Source: Arachis hypogaea
Taxonomy: Eukaryota; Streptophyta; Magnoliopsida; Fabales; Fabaceae
Length of the DNA: 64,000 nucleotides
Assembly: GCF_003086295.3 (NCBI RefSeq)
Contig: NC_092054.1
Coordinates: forward strand, 12,907,878 to 12,971,877
Reading direction: 5' to 3'
Shown: positions 1 through 19,127 of the stretch, in pieces
Layout: each line of letters opens with the position of its first letter
How positions within the stretch are numbered: the first letter of the stretch is position 1
Program-made: the position numbers and the translations under genes
Notes under the pieces: generated by a model
Database searches by the model: none
Told to the model about the DNA's origin: nothing
Seen by the model: only the letters and a program-made list of their open reading frames with translations

Positions 1-112
1 TTTATTGTGTTTCTCTCTGCCTCTGGGAACCATTTTGTGACTTTGTATTGTTGATGAATCATTTAGTCTGCAATTGAGATGCCATTAACCAATATTTAAT
101 GCGTTTTGACAG

Positions 113-355
113 CCAAATTGTATTATACTGGCAATATCTCCGGCCAATCAAGATATAGCAACTTCTGATGCTATTAAAATTGCAAGGGAAGTGGACCCAT
201 CAGGTACTTACATGGAGTAATTGTTTGTTCCTTTTGCTTGAAGCCCTGACGTCTGTTTTTCACTAATTTCCTGTCTGCAACCTGTCCAGGTGAGAGAACA
301 TTCGGAGTGTTGACAAAGCTGGATTTGATGGACAAAGGAACTAATGCATTGGATG

Positions 356-450
<95 letters not shown>

Positions 451-3400
451 CGCATGCAGCTGTGAAATATATCCCTTTGAAATTCTTGGAAGTTTGAAGA
501 TTGAACCTATGAGACTACAATCTTATAATTTACTTTGTGATGTTACCCTTTTATTGCATCAAGGTCCTTGAAGGAAGATCCTATCGTCTGCAACATCCTT
601 GGGTTGGTATAGTAAATCGATCCCAAGCTGATATCAATAGAAACGTTGATATGATTTTTTCTAGGCGCAAGGAGCGAGAGTATTTTGCCACCAGTCCTGA
701 GTATGGGCACTTGGCACATAAAATGGGTTCAGAATACCTTGCAAAACTTCTCTCTCAGGTTTGCTCTCTGGTAGCTGCTATTTCTCATTCTCTTAAAGAG
801 ATAGGGCCAGCATAATTATGTTAGATTTTTTTTTTTACAGTACTTGGAGTCAGTAATTAGGGCACAGATACCTAGTATTATATCTTTGATAAACAAAACC
901 ATCGAAGAGCTGGAAGCAGAGATGGATCGTATTGGGAGACCAATTTCTATGGATGCTGGGGTATGTGGTTTAAATTTGTGAATAGATGAGCAAAATATCT
1001 CTACAATGTTCTTCGGAAGAATATTTCAACTGTATTTTTGGTTTTAGGCTCAACTATACACCATCCTCGACCTCTGCCGTGCATTTGAACGGATATTCAA
1101 GGAGCATTTAGATGGAGGGTAAAATATATGCTATCATTTTCAATTTATACTCTATAATTACTGGCTTCTCATAAATTTTTAGAGTTGATAGTTTTTGGGA
1201 TAGCAACTTGACTGTTCTTGACTTATCCTTGATGGTTTTATACATATTTCTATGGTGTTTGAGTTTAGTCTTTTAAATTAGAAATTAAGATCCACGGCAC
1301 TTTTCAATTGCAATAGTTCTTAATTTATTATATTGAACCTTTTAAGTCTTGGATTAGTATTGGAGCTGGTAATGCTCTTAAAAAACTCATATATCATAGT
1401 TGTATAAGAAACATAAACTATATCAACATTGATAAGAGTTTGATTCAATCAATAAGTTAATTTTACAAATTTAGTATGTATATTATGTGAAACAACGAAA
1501 GAATAGACATATGGTTGAAGTATGGCATAACATAACAATTGATTAATATATGAGTTGTAAAAATATATTGCGATATATTTTTACAACCTTTCTTTCACTT
1601 ATTTTGCTATAAAGTTAACCAATGTTAATCACTATGTTTTCTATTTACGTTAATATCTAGGATATTTAAATGATAATTTTTGAAATAAATAAACTCGTGT
1701 CGTGTGTGTTTACAAAAGCTCTGAATGACAAAGATTACAACCTAGACATGCCTAATAAATGTTGAATAATTGTCATGAAGTGTCTTGGTATCCAGTGGTT
1801 GAAGATATGATCTTTCTGCTTTATTGTCTTAGGCGGGCAGGAGGAGACAGGATATACAATGTCTTTGACAATCAGCTTCCTGCTGCTCTACGGAAACTAC
1901 CATTTGACCGACATCTTTCTCTTCAGAATGTGAAGAAAGTGGTGTCAGAAGCTGATGGTTACCAGCCTCACTTAATTGCCCCAGAGCAAGGGTACCGGCG
2001 CCTGATTGAAGGGGCTCTGAGTTACTTCAGAGGTCCAGCTGAGGCATCAGTTGATGCAGTAAGCAATCATGATTTTATTCTGCGTAGTTCTTATTTTAAA
2101 GCTAACTTTACTAAAAGAATTAAGCTGGGTGTGTATGATTTCAACGTAGGTTCACTATGTCTTGAAAGAACTTGTGAGAAAATCAATAGCTGAAACCGAG
2201 GTAATGTTTGTGGATTTTATTTTGTAGTTATTATGTTCATGTAGGTTGAATGGTCTGTAAAAGCCTATGAATCTTTTGCTAAACAGGAACTAAAGCGTTT
2301 TCCAACTCTTCAAGCCGAATTAGCTGCTGCTACAAATGAGGCTTTAGAGAGGTTCCGTGAAGAGAGTAAGAAGGCAACTCTTCGGCTTGTGGATATGGAG
2401 TCTTCATATCTCACTGTGGAGTTCTTCCGGAAACTTCCTCAGGAAGTGGAGAGAGCTGGAAATCCACCTAATTCAGCTAATCCACCTAGTTCAACTAAAT
2501 CCGCTAATCCAGCTGCGCCAGATGGGGATCGGTATGCTGGCCCAAATGTCGATCGTTATGGAGAGGGCCATTTCCGGAGGATTGGATCAAACGTGTTATC
2601 TTATATTGGTATGGTGTCAGACACACTCAGGAACACAATTCCAAAGGCGGTGGTTTATTGTCAAGTTAGAGAAGCAAAGCTGGCATTGCTAAATCGTTTC
2701 TATGTACAAATGGGGAAGAAAGAGGTACGCTTTCTCACTCTGTTTCACTCTCGCCTTCAATGACAAATCTCCTCTGCCATAGCTTTGATTCCTGACTTTG
2801 CTCATCGTTTCATGTTCCTATTAAGAGACAATACAAACATTTAAAATAGGATAAAATAAACGCTTATTATTTTTTGTGTGGAGGAGAGCTGAGTGCATCT
2901 CACAATGATGGGAGAAGAGATGAGTTTTTCATTGCTATGGTGTGAACAAATCGGTCCCTCCGAGTTGTTTCATTTTTAAAATCAACAATCACAAATCGGA
3001 TGGTCCGATTTGTGTTTTTAAAAATAAAAAAATTTTTACTTTTGAAATCAGACCGTCCGATTTCTATTTCAAAAAATAAAAAAAAATAAAAAATACAAAA
3101 CGGACCATCCGATTTGTAGTTTTTTTTTTTATCAAACAAATCGGACCCTCCGATTTGTATTTTACTTTTTTTTCAAACAAATCGGACCGTCCGATTTGAA
3201 TGAAACACCATATAAAAAAAAACACCTAATCTTCCCATAACAATGTATTACACATATATTTATACAATATAAAAAAAAATTAGCCTAAAATAAACGTTCA
3301 AATTGAGTTTGTGACTATTAGGGACAAGTATTCTTTTGGTTCCTAAGGTTTTTAAGGTTTTGGGTCGAAATCAAAATCGTCTCTAGCTTTCTTTTTAGTT

Positions 3401-6400
3401 CGAAATTGTCCCCAATGTTAAAATTATTTTCAAAATCACCCCTTTTAGTATTTTTTGGACCAAATTGTCGCTGAAAATAATTAAAAAAAGAGAAAAAAAA
3501 ACTCTTAGGAGCCAATAACTTTTAGTATTTTTTGTCATTGTTTGACCAGCACAAACACTAAATTGTCATTTTACTAATTTATGTGTGCAATTTCTGAAAA
3601 AATATGGGTGCAAATTATATTGACTTATTGGTGCAAAATATATTAATTTATGTGTGCAAAACTTTAATAAATATAAGTATAAATTATATACCTGGGCACA
3701 AAGTATCTATAAATATAGAGGCAAATTATTTGCTGACTAAGTGTTGACGAAAAAATAATATTTACTGACCACATAGTATTGCTCTAAAAAAAATACCTCT
3801 CCTCTCATCCTTATCCAAACAGAAAAATAATAATATTTACTAGCCATATAAAAATAATAATATTTACCCGCCACATAGCATTGTTCTAAAAAAAATACCT
3901 CTCCTCTCATCCTTACCCAAACAGAACAGAGGAGATGAAAATTGAATAGAGGGAGAAGAACACTTCGATCAACAATCAACAACAGCAATCATTCACACAG
4001 AATGGAATAAAACACTTCCATCAATAATAAACAGAGGAAGGAGGTGAAGAAGAATAGCATGGCGCCGGCGGTCACGCCTTATCCTGCAGCAGTGACGGCG
4101 ATGGCAGTGGCTTCCCACGCCGTCGCCTCTTTCTTTCCTTTCCTTCTCTACGAACTCTCCCTCTTTCTCTCTGGTTCGGTCTCCTCTCTCTCCTCTACCA
4201 CTCTTCTTCTGGCGAGCTCCGCGGCGATGACGGCCCTTCTCACTGCCATCGCCGCCGTCATTTGCTTCAACTTTTTCTCTCTCTCTTCCTTTCTTCTCCG
4301 ATCTGCTTCTCTCTCCATTGGCGCCATTTTCTCTCGTATTCCATAGTTGACGGTGGCAACAGCGGTGGCTCCTTGCTCCGCCGTTAACTTCTCCTATCCC
4401 TCTTTCTTTCCCTTCTCTTCATTGGTTTTTTTTGTCTCTGTTTCCAATGGTATTTTGGGAGGTCGAGAGTGAGAAAAATAAAATTTTATAAATGGTAAAA
4501 TAGTCTTAAAATGATTTTTTTTTTTAATAAAAGGGTGATTTTAAAAATAATTTTAATGTTGGAGCCGATTTCGAAAAAAAAAAAAGGACTAGGGATGATT
4601 TGATTTCGACCCAATCTAGGGGTGCACATGGGGCCGGGTGAAGTCGGGTTTAAGGAGACTCGAACCCGACCCTAAATAATGACCGGGTCTATTTATGAGA
4701 TTCTTACTCGATTCTAGACCTCCGATGAAATCGTGTTATTTTCGGGCCACACTTAAGCCGAGTGAAACCCGGGTCTTGATCTTTATTACGATATCACAAA
4801 AAAATTAGATTCTACATCTTTTGAACCTCTAAATTTTAGAAAATAATTATTCCATAACATTGCAACATTCACATAATAATTTAGAATCTAACAATAATAA
4901 TTTAAAGTTCCATAATAATAATTATATCAATTACACATTAAACATTCAAAGCTCAAAAGACAATTAAAACAAAGTTAACAACCAACACAAGATTAACATA
5001 ATAATAATAATTTATATTGTCATACCAACTAATAACAACAAAATATTAAGTAACAAACAACTACACGGGTCCAACGGATTGGGATCGGGTGGCCCGAGAC
5101 TTGGCCCGAACCCGATTTAATAAATAACCGGGATCATCTGTTGAAACCTCGAGTCAAGCCGGGCCAAATTAGCCCCGAAGTCATTGGACCCGGTCCGAAT
5201 CTTCGGGCCGGATCGGGTCTTGTACACCCCTAACCCAATCCTTGGGGACCAAGAGGGTACTCATCCTTGACTATTAATTGTCCATTTTACTATTGATTAT
5301 ATTTGTTTTTGGGAGCCATGGAAGGGTCTCTCTTTTTAACCAAAATTCTAGATATGAAAAAATCATATCAGGAACAAAAAGATGCATCTTTAAATGTATC
5401 TTGGGGGAAAGAGAAAAGCTATCTCTGCGCTCATGGATTTTGCTTTTAAGAAAACTAGAATGAGATCTGCGCATCACGGGGCGGTAAATTAATGATAGTA
5501 TATAATAAATATTAAAAATTGTTATGTTTTGTAGAATTAAATTAAATATGTGTAAACTAAAGTTAAATTTAAAAGATATTTTATTTAAAATAATTTATAA
5601 TATAAAAGATTTAAATGTTGGATTTTCACAATGTAATTTTTAACATGATGTTTCTAAAATTATTAGTATTTTGTTAATAACTATATATGTAAATGAAAAT
5701 AGATTGTTTGTATATCTTTTTTCTCTTTTAGTATTAATTTCATTCTTCGTATTTTTGTGATTTTCCTTTAGCATCTACTTGTTTTTTTTTTCTCTTAGTG
5801 CATACAGCTTTCTAATCGACATCTACAATAAAAAGAATAAAAATGTATAGAAATTTTTTGAATAAGTTATTTTTAATAAGAATAATTAAAATAGTATAAA
5901 GTAAAATTACCTGTTAATATGTTTTTTTGACTCACTTTATTAGACAGTGTCTCAAATGATTCAAATTCAAAATAGTATTGGGGAATGTTTAAAATTGGAT
6001 CTTTAATTTCTTTCCCAATAGTTGTGAGTAAAAAGTTTGCTTTCATTGTATTTTTAATTGGTCTATACAAATCATTTGCATATTTTATTTTCAATTTTTT
6101 TTATAGTATAGACTTTTTCTTTTTGTAACAAATGTTCGAATTTGTTCATCATATTTTTTTTCGCAATTACATGAAGAGGTGTTTCCCTGCAGTGTTAGTA
6201 AATCATAGTTAATAATTAGTAAAAAAAAATTGATTACATTTATTTTTTTTTAAGTTATTAGAAAAGGAACAATGAATAGCATATTGAAAAAAAGTATAAT
6301 TTTAACGATATTAAATTACAATTATATATAAAATATTATAAAATAATATAAAAAGTATAAACAACAAAAATAATTAAAGTATTTTTTTTGTAAATTCAAT

Positions 6401-7360
6401 TTAAAAATACAATAAATATGTTTGTTTTGTACCTTTTTATCTAATATAATCATTTTTAAGCAAAGAGACTTTTCTTCATTTATGGGTATTAATATTTTCT
6501 ATAGACGAACCACGCGAACTTTAATAAACCAACCAATTGTCTGTTTGTTGAGTAAGTTTGAGATGTCGTATAGTTTGGAAATAAATTTTTCTTGCTAAAT
6601 TTGATATTATTTGAAAGAATAGTGATAAGAGACTTATATAAGTAGTTCAAATAGTATGAAATTTGAATATTTATAATGTAAAATTTATTATGATTAATAA
6701 TATTATTATGACATTTGTAATATGGATGTTTATTACATTTGATGAGTTATTTATAGAGATTAATAATTTTATTTATTGTATTGTTTATAATGGTAAGATA
6801 TAATAAATATAGGAATATAGATTCAATGTCTTTGTAGGTTACAAATTTGGTGAGACACTATTAATTTCTAATTATTGTCATTGGTAATTTAGCACCTAAT
6901 TTGCATATATTTCTATTGTATACATATATTTTGCTGATTTGGAAATAATATTTAATTTAGCAAAAATTGAGTGGTTGATTCTAAAGTTTTGCCAAATAAG
7001 CGATGTTGACAACTTGACATGGCATTAGTAGGACGAGAAAAATGTTTTAAAAGTAATGTGGATAAATTTTATATATTAAGAATAGATAGATCGAGTCATT
7101 GTGTGAAATGTGGAGTTCACCTGGTCTTTTTATGAGTTCCATTCAATTTTGTAGGAATATATGTAGTACTTTTTCCGTATTGACTAATGATTTACAAGGT
7201 CATCTGATTTTGTCTTTGGTGTTTTGTGCAGGCTGAACAGCTATTAAATTTGTTAGATGAAGATCCTGCGTTGATGGAGAGGAGAAAACAGTGTGCTAAA
7301 AGGCTCGAACTATATAAGGCAGCAAGGGACGAAATTGATTCTGTTTCTTGGGCAAGATGA
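113..7360 (+). CDS. DRP1E: Dynamin-related protein 1 (DRP1E-like), 3' part of gene
   Basis: Plant dynamin-like GTPase (phragmoplastin family) that acts in membrane tubulation at the cell plate and in endocytosis. Exons read as 113-203, 290-354, 564-758, 841-960, 1048-1118, 1833-2058, 2150-2200, 2287-2724 and 7232-7360, all with GT-AG borders; 1386 nt, 461 residues plus TGA. Visible are the end of the GTPase domain ([10 protein letters not shown], then TKLDLMDKG, the dynamin G4 motif, then VNRSQADI), the middle domain ([16 protein letters not shown]) and the GTPase effector domain ending [10 protein letters not shown]. The P-loop and first exons lie before the window; the family is about 620 residues. 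A short Asn/Pro/Ser linker follows QEVERAG. The last intron is 4.5 kb because of transposon insertions. No break is seen in the coding exons. Subfamily E rests on the [15 protein letters not shown] tail and is less sure than DRP1. Confidence 0.93.
359..453. repeat. Compound microsatellite (TC)n(TG)n(CG)n
   Basis: About 28 TC units, then about 14 TG units, then a short CG run, lying inside a 209-bp DRP1 intron just after the donor site. Length variation here would change the pyrimidine content of a short intron. The Arg/Glu- and His/Thr-rich open frame on the other strand is a by-product of the repeat. Confidence 0.97.
2863..3285. mobile_element. Small foldback element with palindrome array, in DRP1 last intron
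   Basis: The 423-bp segment is flanked by an 11-bp direct repeat TAAAATAAACG (2852-2862 and 3286-3296), which fits a Mutator-type target duplication. Its two halves resemble each other in reverse complement (an ATGGGA..GAG/TTAG block before a TATGGTG block). The interior holds about six copies of a palindrome of the form AAATCGGACCGTCCGATTT at 40-60-bp spacing (about 2948 to 3198). No coding capacity is seen. Confidence 0.6.
3321..5267. mobile_element. Non-autonomous Mutator-like element, interrupted by a hAT-type insertion
   Basis: Flanked by the 9-bp direct repeat TGACTATTA (3312-3320 and 5268-5276). Terminal inverted repeats of roughly 130 bp: the left end reads GGTTTTGGGTCGAAATCAAA with a block ending AAAATCACCCCTTTT, and the right end carries the reverse complement. 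The right repeat is split by the element at 4617-5232. The interior (about 4040-4400) is GC/CT-rich with an Ala/Ser/Leu-rich open frame of 100 codons that resembles no protein I know; it may be captured 5' gene sequence. No transposase. Confidence 0.8.
4617..5232. mobile_element. hAT-type non-autonomous element nested in the MULE
   Basis: 616 bp beginning TAGGGGTGCACATGG and ending TTGTACACCCCTA (imperfect inverted ends), flanked by a perfect 8-bp direct repeat ACCCAATC (4609-4616 and 5233-5240), the target size of hAT elements. Subterminal regions are rich in CCGGGT/CGGGCC motifs. No coding capacity. It cuts the right inverted repeat of the surrounding MULE and so is younger than it. Confidence 0.85.
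5277..7231. other. AT-rich remainder of the DRP1 last intron
   Basis: About 2 kb of AT-rich sequence between the MULE and the acceptor site (TTTTGTGCAG, ending 7231). I see no exon, repeat border or coding segment in it; short open frames here look like chance. Confidence 0.6.
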
Positions 7361-8816
7361 GAATGCCTACCTCGCTGTCCCCATTGCCTTGTATCATATA
7401 ACATCGATTGTTTTTGTATTATTATTTTTGATAGCTCAGATTATTCTTAGGGGTTAATGTGGTGAGTGACGTACCTAGGAGTTTGGAATTTGGATTGATA
7501 TTTAAGATGAAATTTACATATTGTTTTATGCCTCCTACATTATTAAGTGACTTACGAGATTTGTACGAACTTCTTAATTCTAAACTCATTCAATGACAGT
7601 TAACTGGTGCTAATAACATAAATGTTGTACAAATTTATAATACATTAGAAAGATGATAAAAGTTCTATTTTGTGGCTCTATCTGAATTATCCAAAAAATA
7701 ATAATAGGAGAGGGGAAGAGAGATTACACCTTTAAAAGGAGCCATATGAACTACGAGAGTAGACACAAAATGCTTTATTGGAACAATCAACGAATAAGTC
7801 AACACGGTACAACATAAGAAGGGGATAATCTCAGGTATAAACTAATAAACTACAATTTTCTATATTTTAATACCAAAATGTGAGGCAACGAAGAAGCAGC
7901 CAATAATATAATAGTAAAACCTGAAAGAAAACAGCAGTTAAACAAAAAATCACTATCCACGCGAGAGATACTTTAGTATCATCCACAAAATTTAACTATT
8001 TTTTAATGAATGAAGTAACTTCCCATCAATTTGCATATAATGGCCATTTATATATAATGAAAATAGGTGAATACTCACGTGCAGTTATTTTCATATAAAG
8101 TTGATAGTTAAGAATCGTTATATAATTTGATAGGATTGACTAAATTATTATCTAAAGATTTAATTATCACTTCACATGAAAATAAGCATGAATTAGAAAT
8201 TGACTTCTACGGTTCCAAAGATGCGAAAGACTTTGAGCCTCCACAGAATCACAGTAAACTTGATGTTTCAACATTTGATAATAACCAGAAATCATGAATC
8301 TTTATTACCAATCTTATCAGAATATATTCTTTGTAGCTAAAAAGAACAGAACAGGATGTAAGAATAACCGAAATTATGTGCTTTCATTTATCAATCTTGA
8401 AAGAATATACTTTGCTTTTCAGCGCTTACAACAATATTACAAATATCATGCGAGTATAAAACAAGATAGCTGGTGTGTGCAGTTTTGTCCTAACAGATTT
8501 TGTCTAGACACATCTGGAAGGTTACACCTAGAAAGTATTATACCTTACCACTTGGAAGGACATCAGGGGTTTAAATAAATAGCATTTTAAAATGAAATTG
8601 AACTACTAATTTATTGCTATATGTACTTCAGAGAGTAACTTTCAATTGGTTATATCTTACCTGCTAGAATTTAATTGCTTCCACTAAAACATCAAAAAAC
8701 TTGAAATGGAATTTCGAAATACATCTGTTAAAAAATAAATAAAATTTGGTAGTTCTTGTCATTCAGAATGCAACTTTACCTCTAGATTCCAGCATGAATC
8801 CAAGGATGCAAGATGC
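7361..8816. other. Convergent 3' flanks of DRP1 and UMP-CMP kinase
   Basis: Holds the DRP1 3' untranslated region from 7361 and, on the other strand, the kinase 3' untranslated region below 8817. The 94-codon open frame at 8294-8578 (+) has no recognisable motif and lies antisense to the expected kinase 3' end, so I do not call it a gene. Confidence 0.6.
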
Positions 8817-14943
<6,127 letters not shown>

Positions 14944-16045
14944 AAGTACCTTACTAAAGTGTGTTTAACTGAAAAACAAAAACAAAAAAAAACCCACAAA
15001 TTTAACGATGAGCCAAGTAGAATTTAAACTGCAGAAGTTATTTCACATGTTGATAGCCATATTTGGACAGACATATTATCTACTAAAGTATTTCAAAAGA
15101 TAGTATAAGGAAGATGCCAAAAAGCAAAGCTTGTTCTACAATGACAAAAAGTAAATTTGATAAGGGAACAAAACTCACAATCAAACAGATTTAACATTTC
15201 TTTTGAAAAATATATAATCTCACTTGATCCATAAAAATTAATAAATATGAGTATAATTTCCAATGCTAAATCGAAGAACAGGAGACTTGATACTGGAAAA
15301 GAAAAATACTTGACTTTGTTGCAACTTGCTGGTATAAGATGGCATTAGCCTGATTAAAAAATCAATATCACACCCCTTCTATCATCCAACCACCACTTCA
15401 TAAGATAATAGTAGTGTGTTAGCGACGCTACACTTCTTTTTGATCTTATAGATTCACAGGTTATCATTCTTATCACTACTATCTGTTCACCAAATTCTCA
15501 ACTCATTCACAAAGATCATTGATTGTTCAACAGATCAAAACTTAGATCTAAAGAAAAGCGGCAAAATAACGCTCAGGTACTGAAACTCGGACAATTCAGA
15601 TGAAATGTACCAACCAGGGACCATAAACTACTGAGAAAAGAAAACTACTACAAAAATGAACGCTAGATCACAAATCCTCTAATCAACTTCCGTTTCTACT
15701 ATTGAAATCCAGCAAAATCTTCAACCGCAGCAAAAATAAAATGATAGATTTTGCATGCAATCTTAACAGAACAAAGCAATGTCCAACAAATCAAGAGAAT
15801 CGAGAAACGAACAAAAAACAAGTGGAAAACACAGATCCAAAAGCAGTGCACTCGGATCTCGGCGAAATTCGAACAGCGAGTAACGGAATCAACAGAAAAA
15901 CCACTAAACGAAGGTGAAATTAAACGTAAATTCAAACGTGATTCAGAGAGCAAACATACCTTAACGAGAGAAAGACGAAGAGTAAGGGGGACAAAAAGGG
16001 ATCTATAGAGAGAGAGGGAAAAGGAGTCAGATGCGAAAATGCGCT
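14944..16045 (-). other. 5' untranslated region and 5'UTR intron of the UMP-CMP kinase gene
   Basis: Read on the minus strand, a likely leader exon from about 16045 ends at 15960 with a good donor (TTAAG|GTATGT), and a pyrimidine-rich acceptor (TTTTTCAG) at 14969 leads into 24 nt of leader before the ATG at 14943. A leader intron of about 1 kb is common in plant housekeeping genes. Start-site position is inferred from the TATA box. Confidence 0.6.
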
Positions 16046-16070
16046 GAGGAACGTGGATGGTTGATGCTTG

Positions 16071-16078
16071 AATTTATA
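16071..16078 (-). promoter_or_regulatory. Probable TATA box of the UMP-CMP kinase gene
   Basis: Minus-strand CCTATAAATT lies about 30 bp before the proposed leader start near 16045 and upstream of the leader exon. No other TATA-like site is better placed. Confidence 0.5.
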
Positions 16079-17265
16079 GGAAGGACTCAACGAATGAGGT
16101 TGATGAAGGTCGTTTTAGTCGGTAGGGGCAAATTTGGAAAAGTACCGGTTCTTGCTCATTTTTATTTTATTTTATTTTATTTTATTTTATGTCTGAAAAG
16201 CAAAGAGCACGTTGGCCTCCCTTCCTTCCTTGTTGGTGGTGGGAGCTGATGCTTCCGCCCCAAATAAAGTGTCGTAGGTTGTAGCCGTTACATCCACGCA
16301 ACAGAACCCACCCTCTCGTAATTAAATTGAATAAATAAATACAAAATATTATTAGGAATCCGATCCATAACACAATAATATTTGGATTTCGATCTATATA
16401 GAGGAAGACACAGTACGTCAGATCCCGCTCATAAAATTCCATTCTCTGGCTTCCATGTCCTATTTTCCGTTTTATTTTCAAAAAATTAATCTGAATGCAC
16501 CTAGCCATTTAATTATTTATGTATGCAATTGGTATACAAAATAGTTAATTTTCAAGATATTAGATACCTGTGTAATTTTTTTCTGGGAACGGTATTAAAA
16601 TTAAAATAAATATTATTTTCAGTCTCTTTCTCTTTTTTGAATAAAAAGTTGCACTTTAATATTTTTTTTTTGTTCATGGTGTTTTCTAATCTGATAGACT
16701 AAGAACTTTAATAGGTTGTTGCATGTACAAGAACCTTCAACCCTTACTTAAGCGGATGTTTAAATTGACTTCTCAAACAATCTAAATTAATTTTGTGCGC
16801 CTTAATATTCAGAAAATGATAAATTGACATTTTCTCTTTTTTTAATTAGACATTTAAGTCCATTAGATCTCACCGTAAAGACTAAAGAGCTGACGGAAAA
16901 CGTGACATTAATCATGTGAGCGGGCATGTACACGTCCTAAGCAGAGAGTAACGACTTGGTTGAAACTATTATTCCCCTCCTCGGTCAGGAAAACGACGTC
17001 TTTGTCCACCTCTCCCTAATCCTAACACAAGAAGTAGCAACTATGAATGATACAAAGCAATCTTCAACGTCTCAGACTTGTCGTGATAGTAAGAAGACTA
17101 TGATGGACATCTAAGAATTCAGACATGATCTTTTGTTATTATTGCTACTATTGTGTAAGTGTTCTTCCATCTTTGATATGTATTTGCTTTTGAACTTAGT
17201 TGTGTGTCTTAACTAATTGTGACCATAATAATTGATTGTAGACTAAACAACCACACAACAACTAT

Positions 17266-18040
17266 GGGTGTGTTTGGTAACCACGTTTGAAGGAAAAAAG
17301 CACGTTAGAGCTTCTTGAAAGCTTCACTTTTTTGTTTGGCTAAATTTCTTCTCTACAAACGCAGAAGTGATTTTGTTCATAAAATCACGTTTACAAGAAG
17401 CAACAATTTCTAGCTTCTCCGTTGCACTAACGTGCTTTTAGCCAATACCTTCAATATTTATTTTTGTTTTACCAACTTTATCCTTTATACATGTTATTGC
17501 ATTATTTATAGAATTCTTATTATTTCTCTCATTTTGAACTCTTTTTTTATTATTTATTATTTATATTTTTTATTAATTTTTTATTTGACATTATATATTT
17601 TTATAGTTATAATTTTTGTGTATTATATTTATTATTATCTTTTTATAATAGAATTTATTGATCCTATTAAGTAAAATAAATTAAATAAAAAAATTAATCA
17701 TAAATAATAATAATAGTTAAAAATTATAATGTACTAAAAAAGAGTACTAAGAGTATTAAAAATATACTATATAAAAAACATATAAGAAAAAAGTATAAAA
17801 AAAATTAAACATGTATAAAAAAAATATTATAATTTAATGTCATGTCCTTTTAAGTAATTATCTATCTAAAAGTGATTTTAACTAATATTATCCAAACAAT
17901 ATTTATTTTATCAAAATCAATTTTGGTAAAAAATTGCCAAACATAAATTATGTTGACATAAACTTACTTCTATCCAAAATCAATTCTATAAAATCACTTT
18001 TATTCAAACTCTAGTTTGACCAACCACAATCCAAACACAC
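17266..18040. mobile_element. Probable MITE (GTGTGTTTGG inverted ends)
   Basis: Starts GGGTGTGTTTGGTAACC and ends ACAATCCAAACACAC, so about 10-17 bp of each end match in reverse complement; ACTAT directly repeated at 17261-17265 and 18041-18045. AT-rich interior without coding capacity. Superfamily is uncertain: the short flanking repeat does not settle it. Confidence 0.55.
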
Positions 18041-18729
18041 ACTATTTTGTGTGGCTCTATGAGCTGATTTCTAAATATTTTGACTATGAAGAAAACAAAT
18101 ATATTGAAGAAAGAATGATGGTGTTGGAAAACAGATTGGAACAAATAGAGTGAATTGAAGGATAATCAAAGAAAGGAGAAAATCAGTTCGTAGTCTCTGT
18201 TTTTTGCTGGCAATGTTAATTGCATTTACAACAGTAATGTATATGTATTCTAGGAAATGATGGTAATGTGTTGAGATCAATTATAAAAACTCAGCCATGT
18301 AGTTGTATATGTTTTATGCGAATGGATTGTGATTTTTTTCTCTTAATCATGTATATATTTTGTTTATTACTATAAGGAATAATGAAAACCCTGGACAATG
18401 ATATATAACCAAAAGATAATATTTCCATCCGTGAAGCTAGCACAAAATAAGACAGTAGGCTTACTTCTTGGAATCAAATCATCCCATGTTTGAAAGTAGG
18501 TAACAATGCAAAATGAATTGGCTTATTAAATCCATCCAAAACCATTCTTCAAATTATAGGATGTTTACTCAGCATGCCGAAGGCGAGGGGGAGAGATATG
18601 TGGGTTTGTATGTGGGGTGAGTTGGTTGTTGTAATAAGTAATATGGATCTCATAAGCACATAGAAATGAATCTCTCTCTCTCTCTCTTGTGGTTATGTAT
18701 TTATACTCTTCAATTCATTCCTGTTGCAG

Positions 18730-18861
18730 ATACTTGATTATGTTGCATCAATGCCAGAGATTACGAAAGAAGAGCTTGCTGAACTAAGCTATCAAAATGC
18801 GGTGCGAGTATTCTCCTATGGAAGTTCGAAAGTGAGAGATTGTTCGACAGAGAAAAAGTAG
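18730..18861 (+). pseudogene. Orphan last exon of a TatD-like metal-dependent hydrolase
   Basis: After an acceptor TGTTGCAG, the frame reads ILDYVASMPEITKEELAEL, then SYQNAVRVFSYGSSKV, and stops at TAG (18859-18861). The pattern of a helix followed by N-A-x-x-x-F near the C-terminus matches the end of TatD-family DNases and hydrolases. No upstream exons with the metal-binding His/Asp residues are visible between 16.1 and 18.7 kb, so this looks like a gene relic rather than a working gene. Family assignment is by motif resemblance only. Confidence 0.45.
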
Positions 18862-19127
18862 AAGCTTAGAATATAAATACACATTAAAAATAAATTGAAC
18901 CATACATTTATTTATGCATAAATACATTGATGGCTGATTTTAGTATATAAATAGCATTTTTAAAATCGAACAACATACTATAACTTTTGTTGCCAATACA
19001 CAACATGTAAAGAATGAACCGTGCAGTAGCCTAGGCTGGGTTCAATTTATGCATACAGCTATATTGAGTTTGGACCAAAAAGAAAGTAGTCATTTATTAT
19101 TGTTGATTATTATTATTATTTATGTAA

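Noticed and set aside
174..455. Arg/Glu-rich open frame on the minus strand
   Set aside because: It is the complement of the TC/TG microsatellite in a DRP1 intron.
4044..4346. 100-codon Ala/Ser/Leu frame
   Set aside because: Low-complexity CT-rich interior of a non-autonomous MULE; no family motif.
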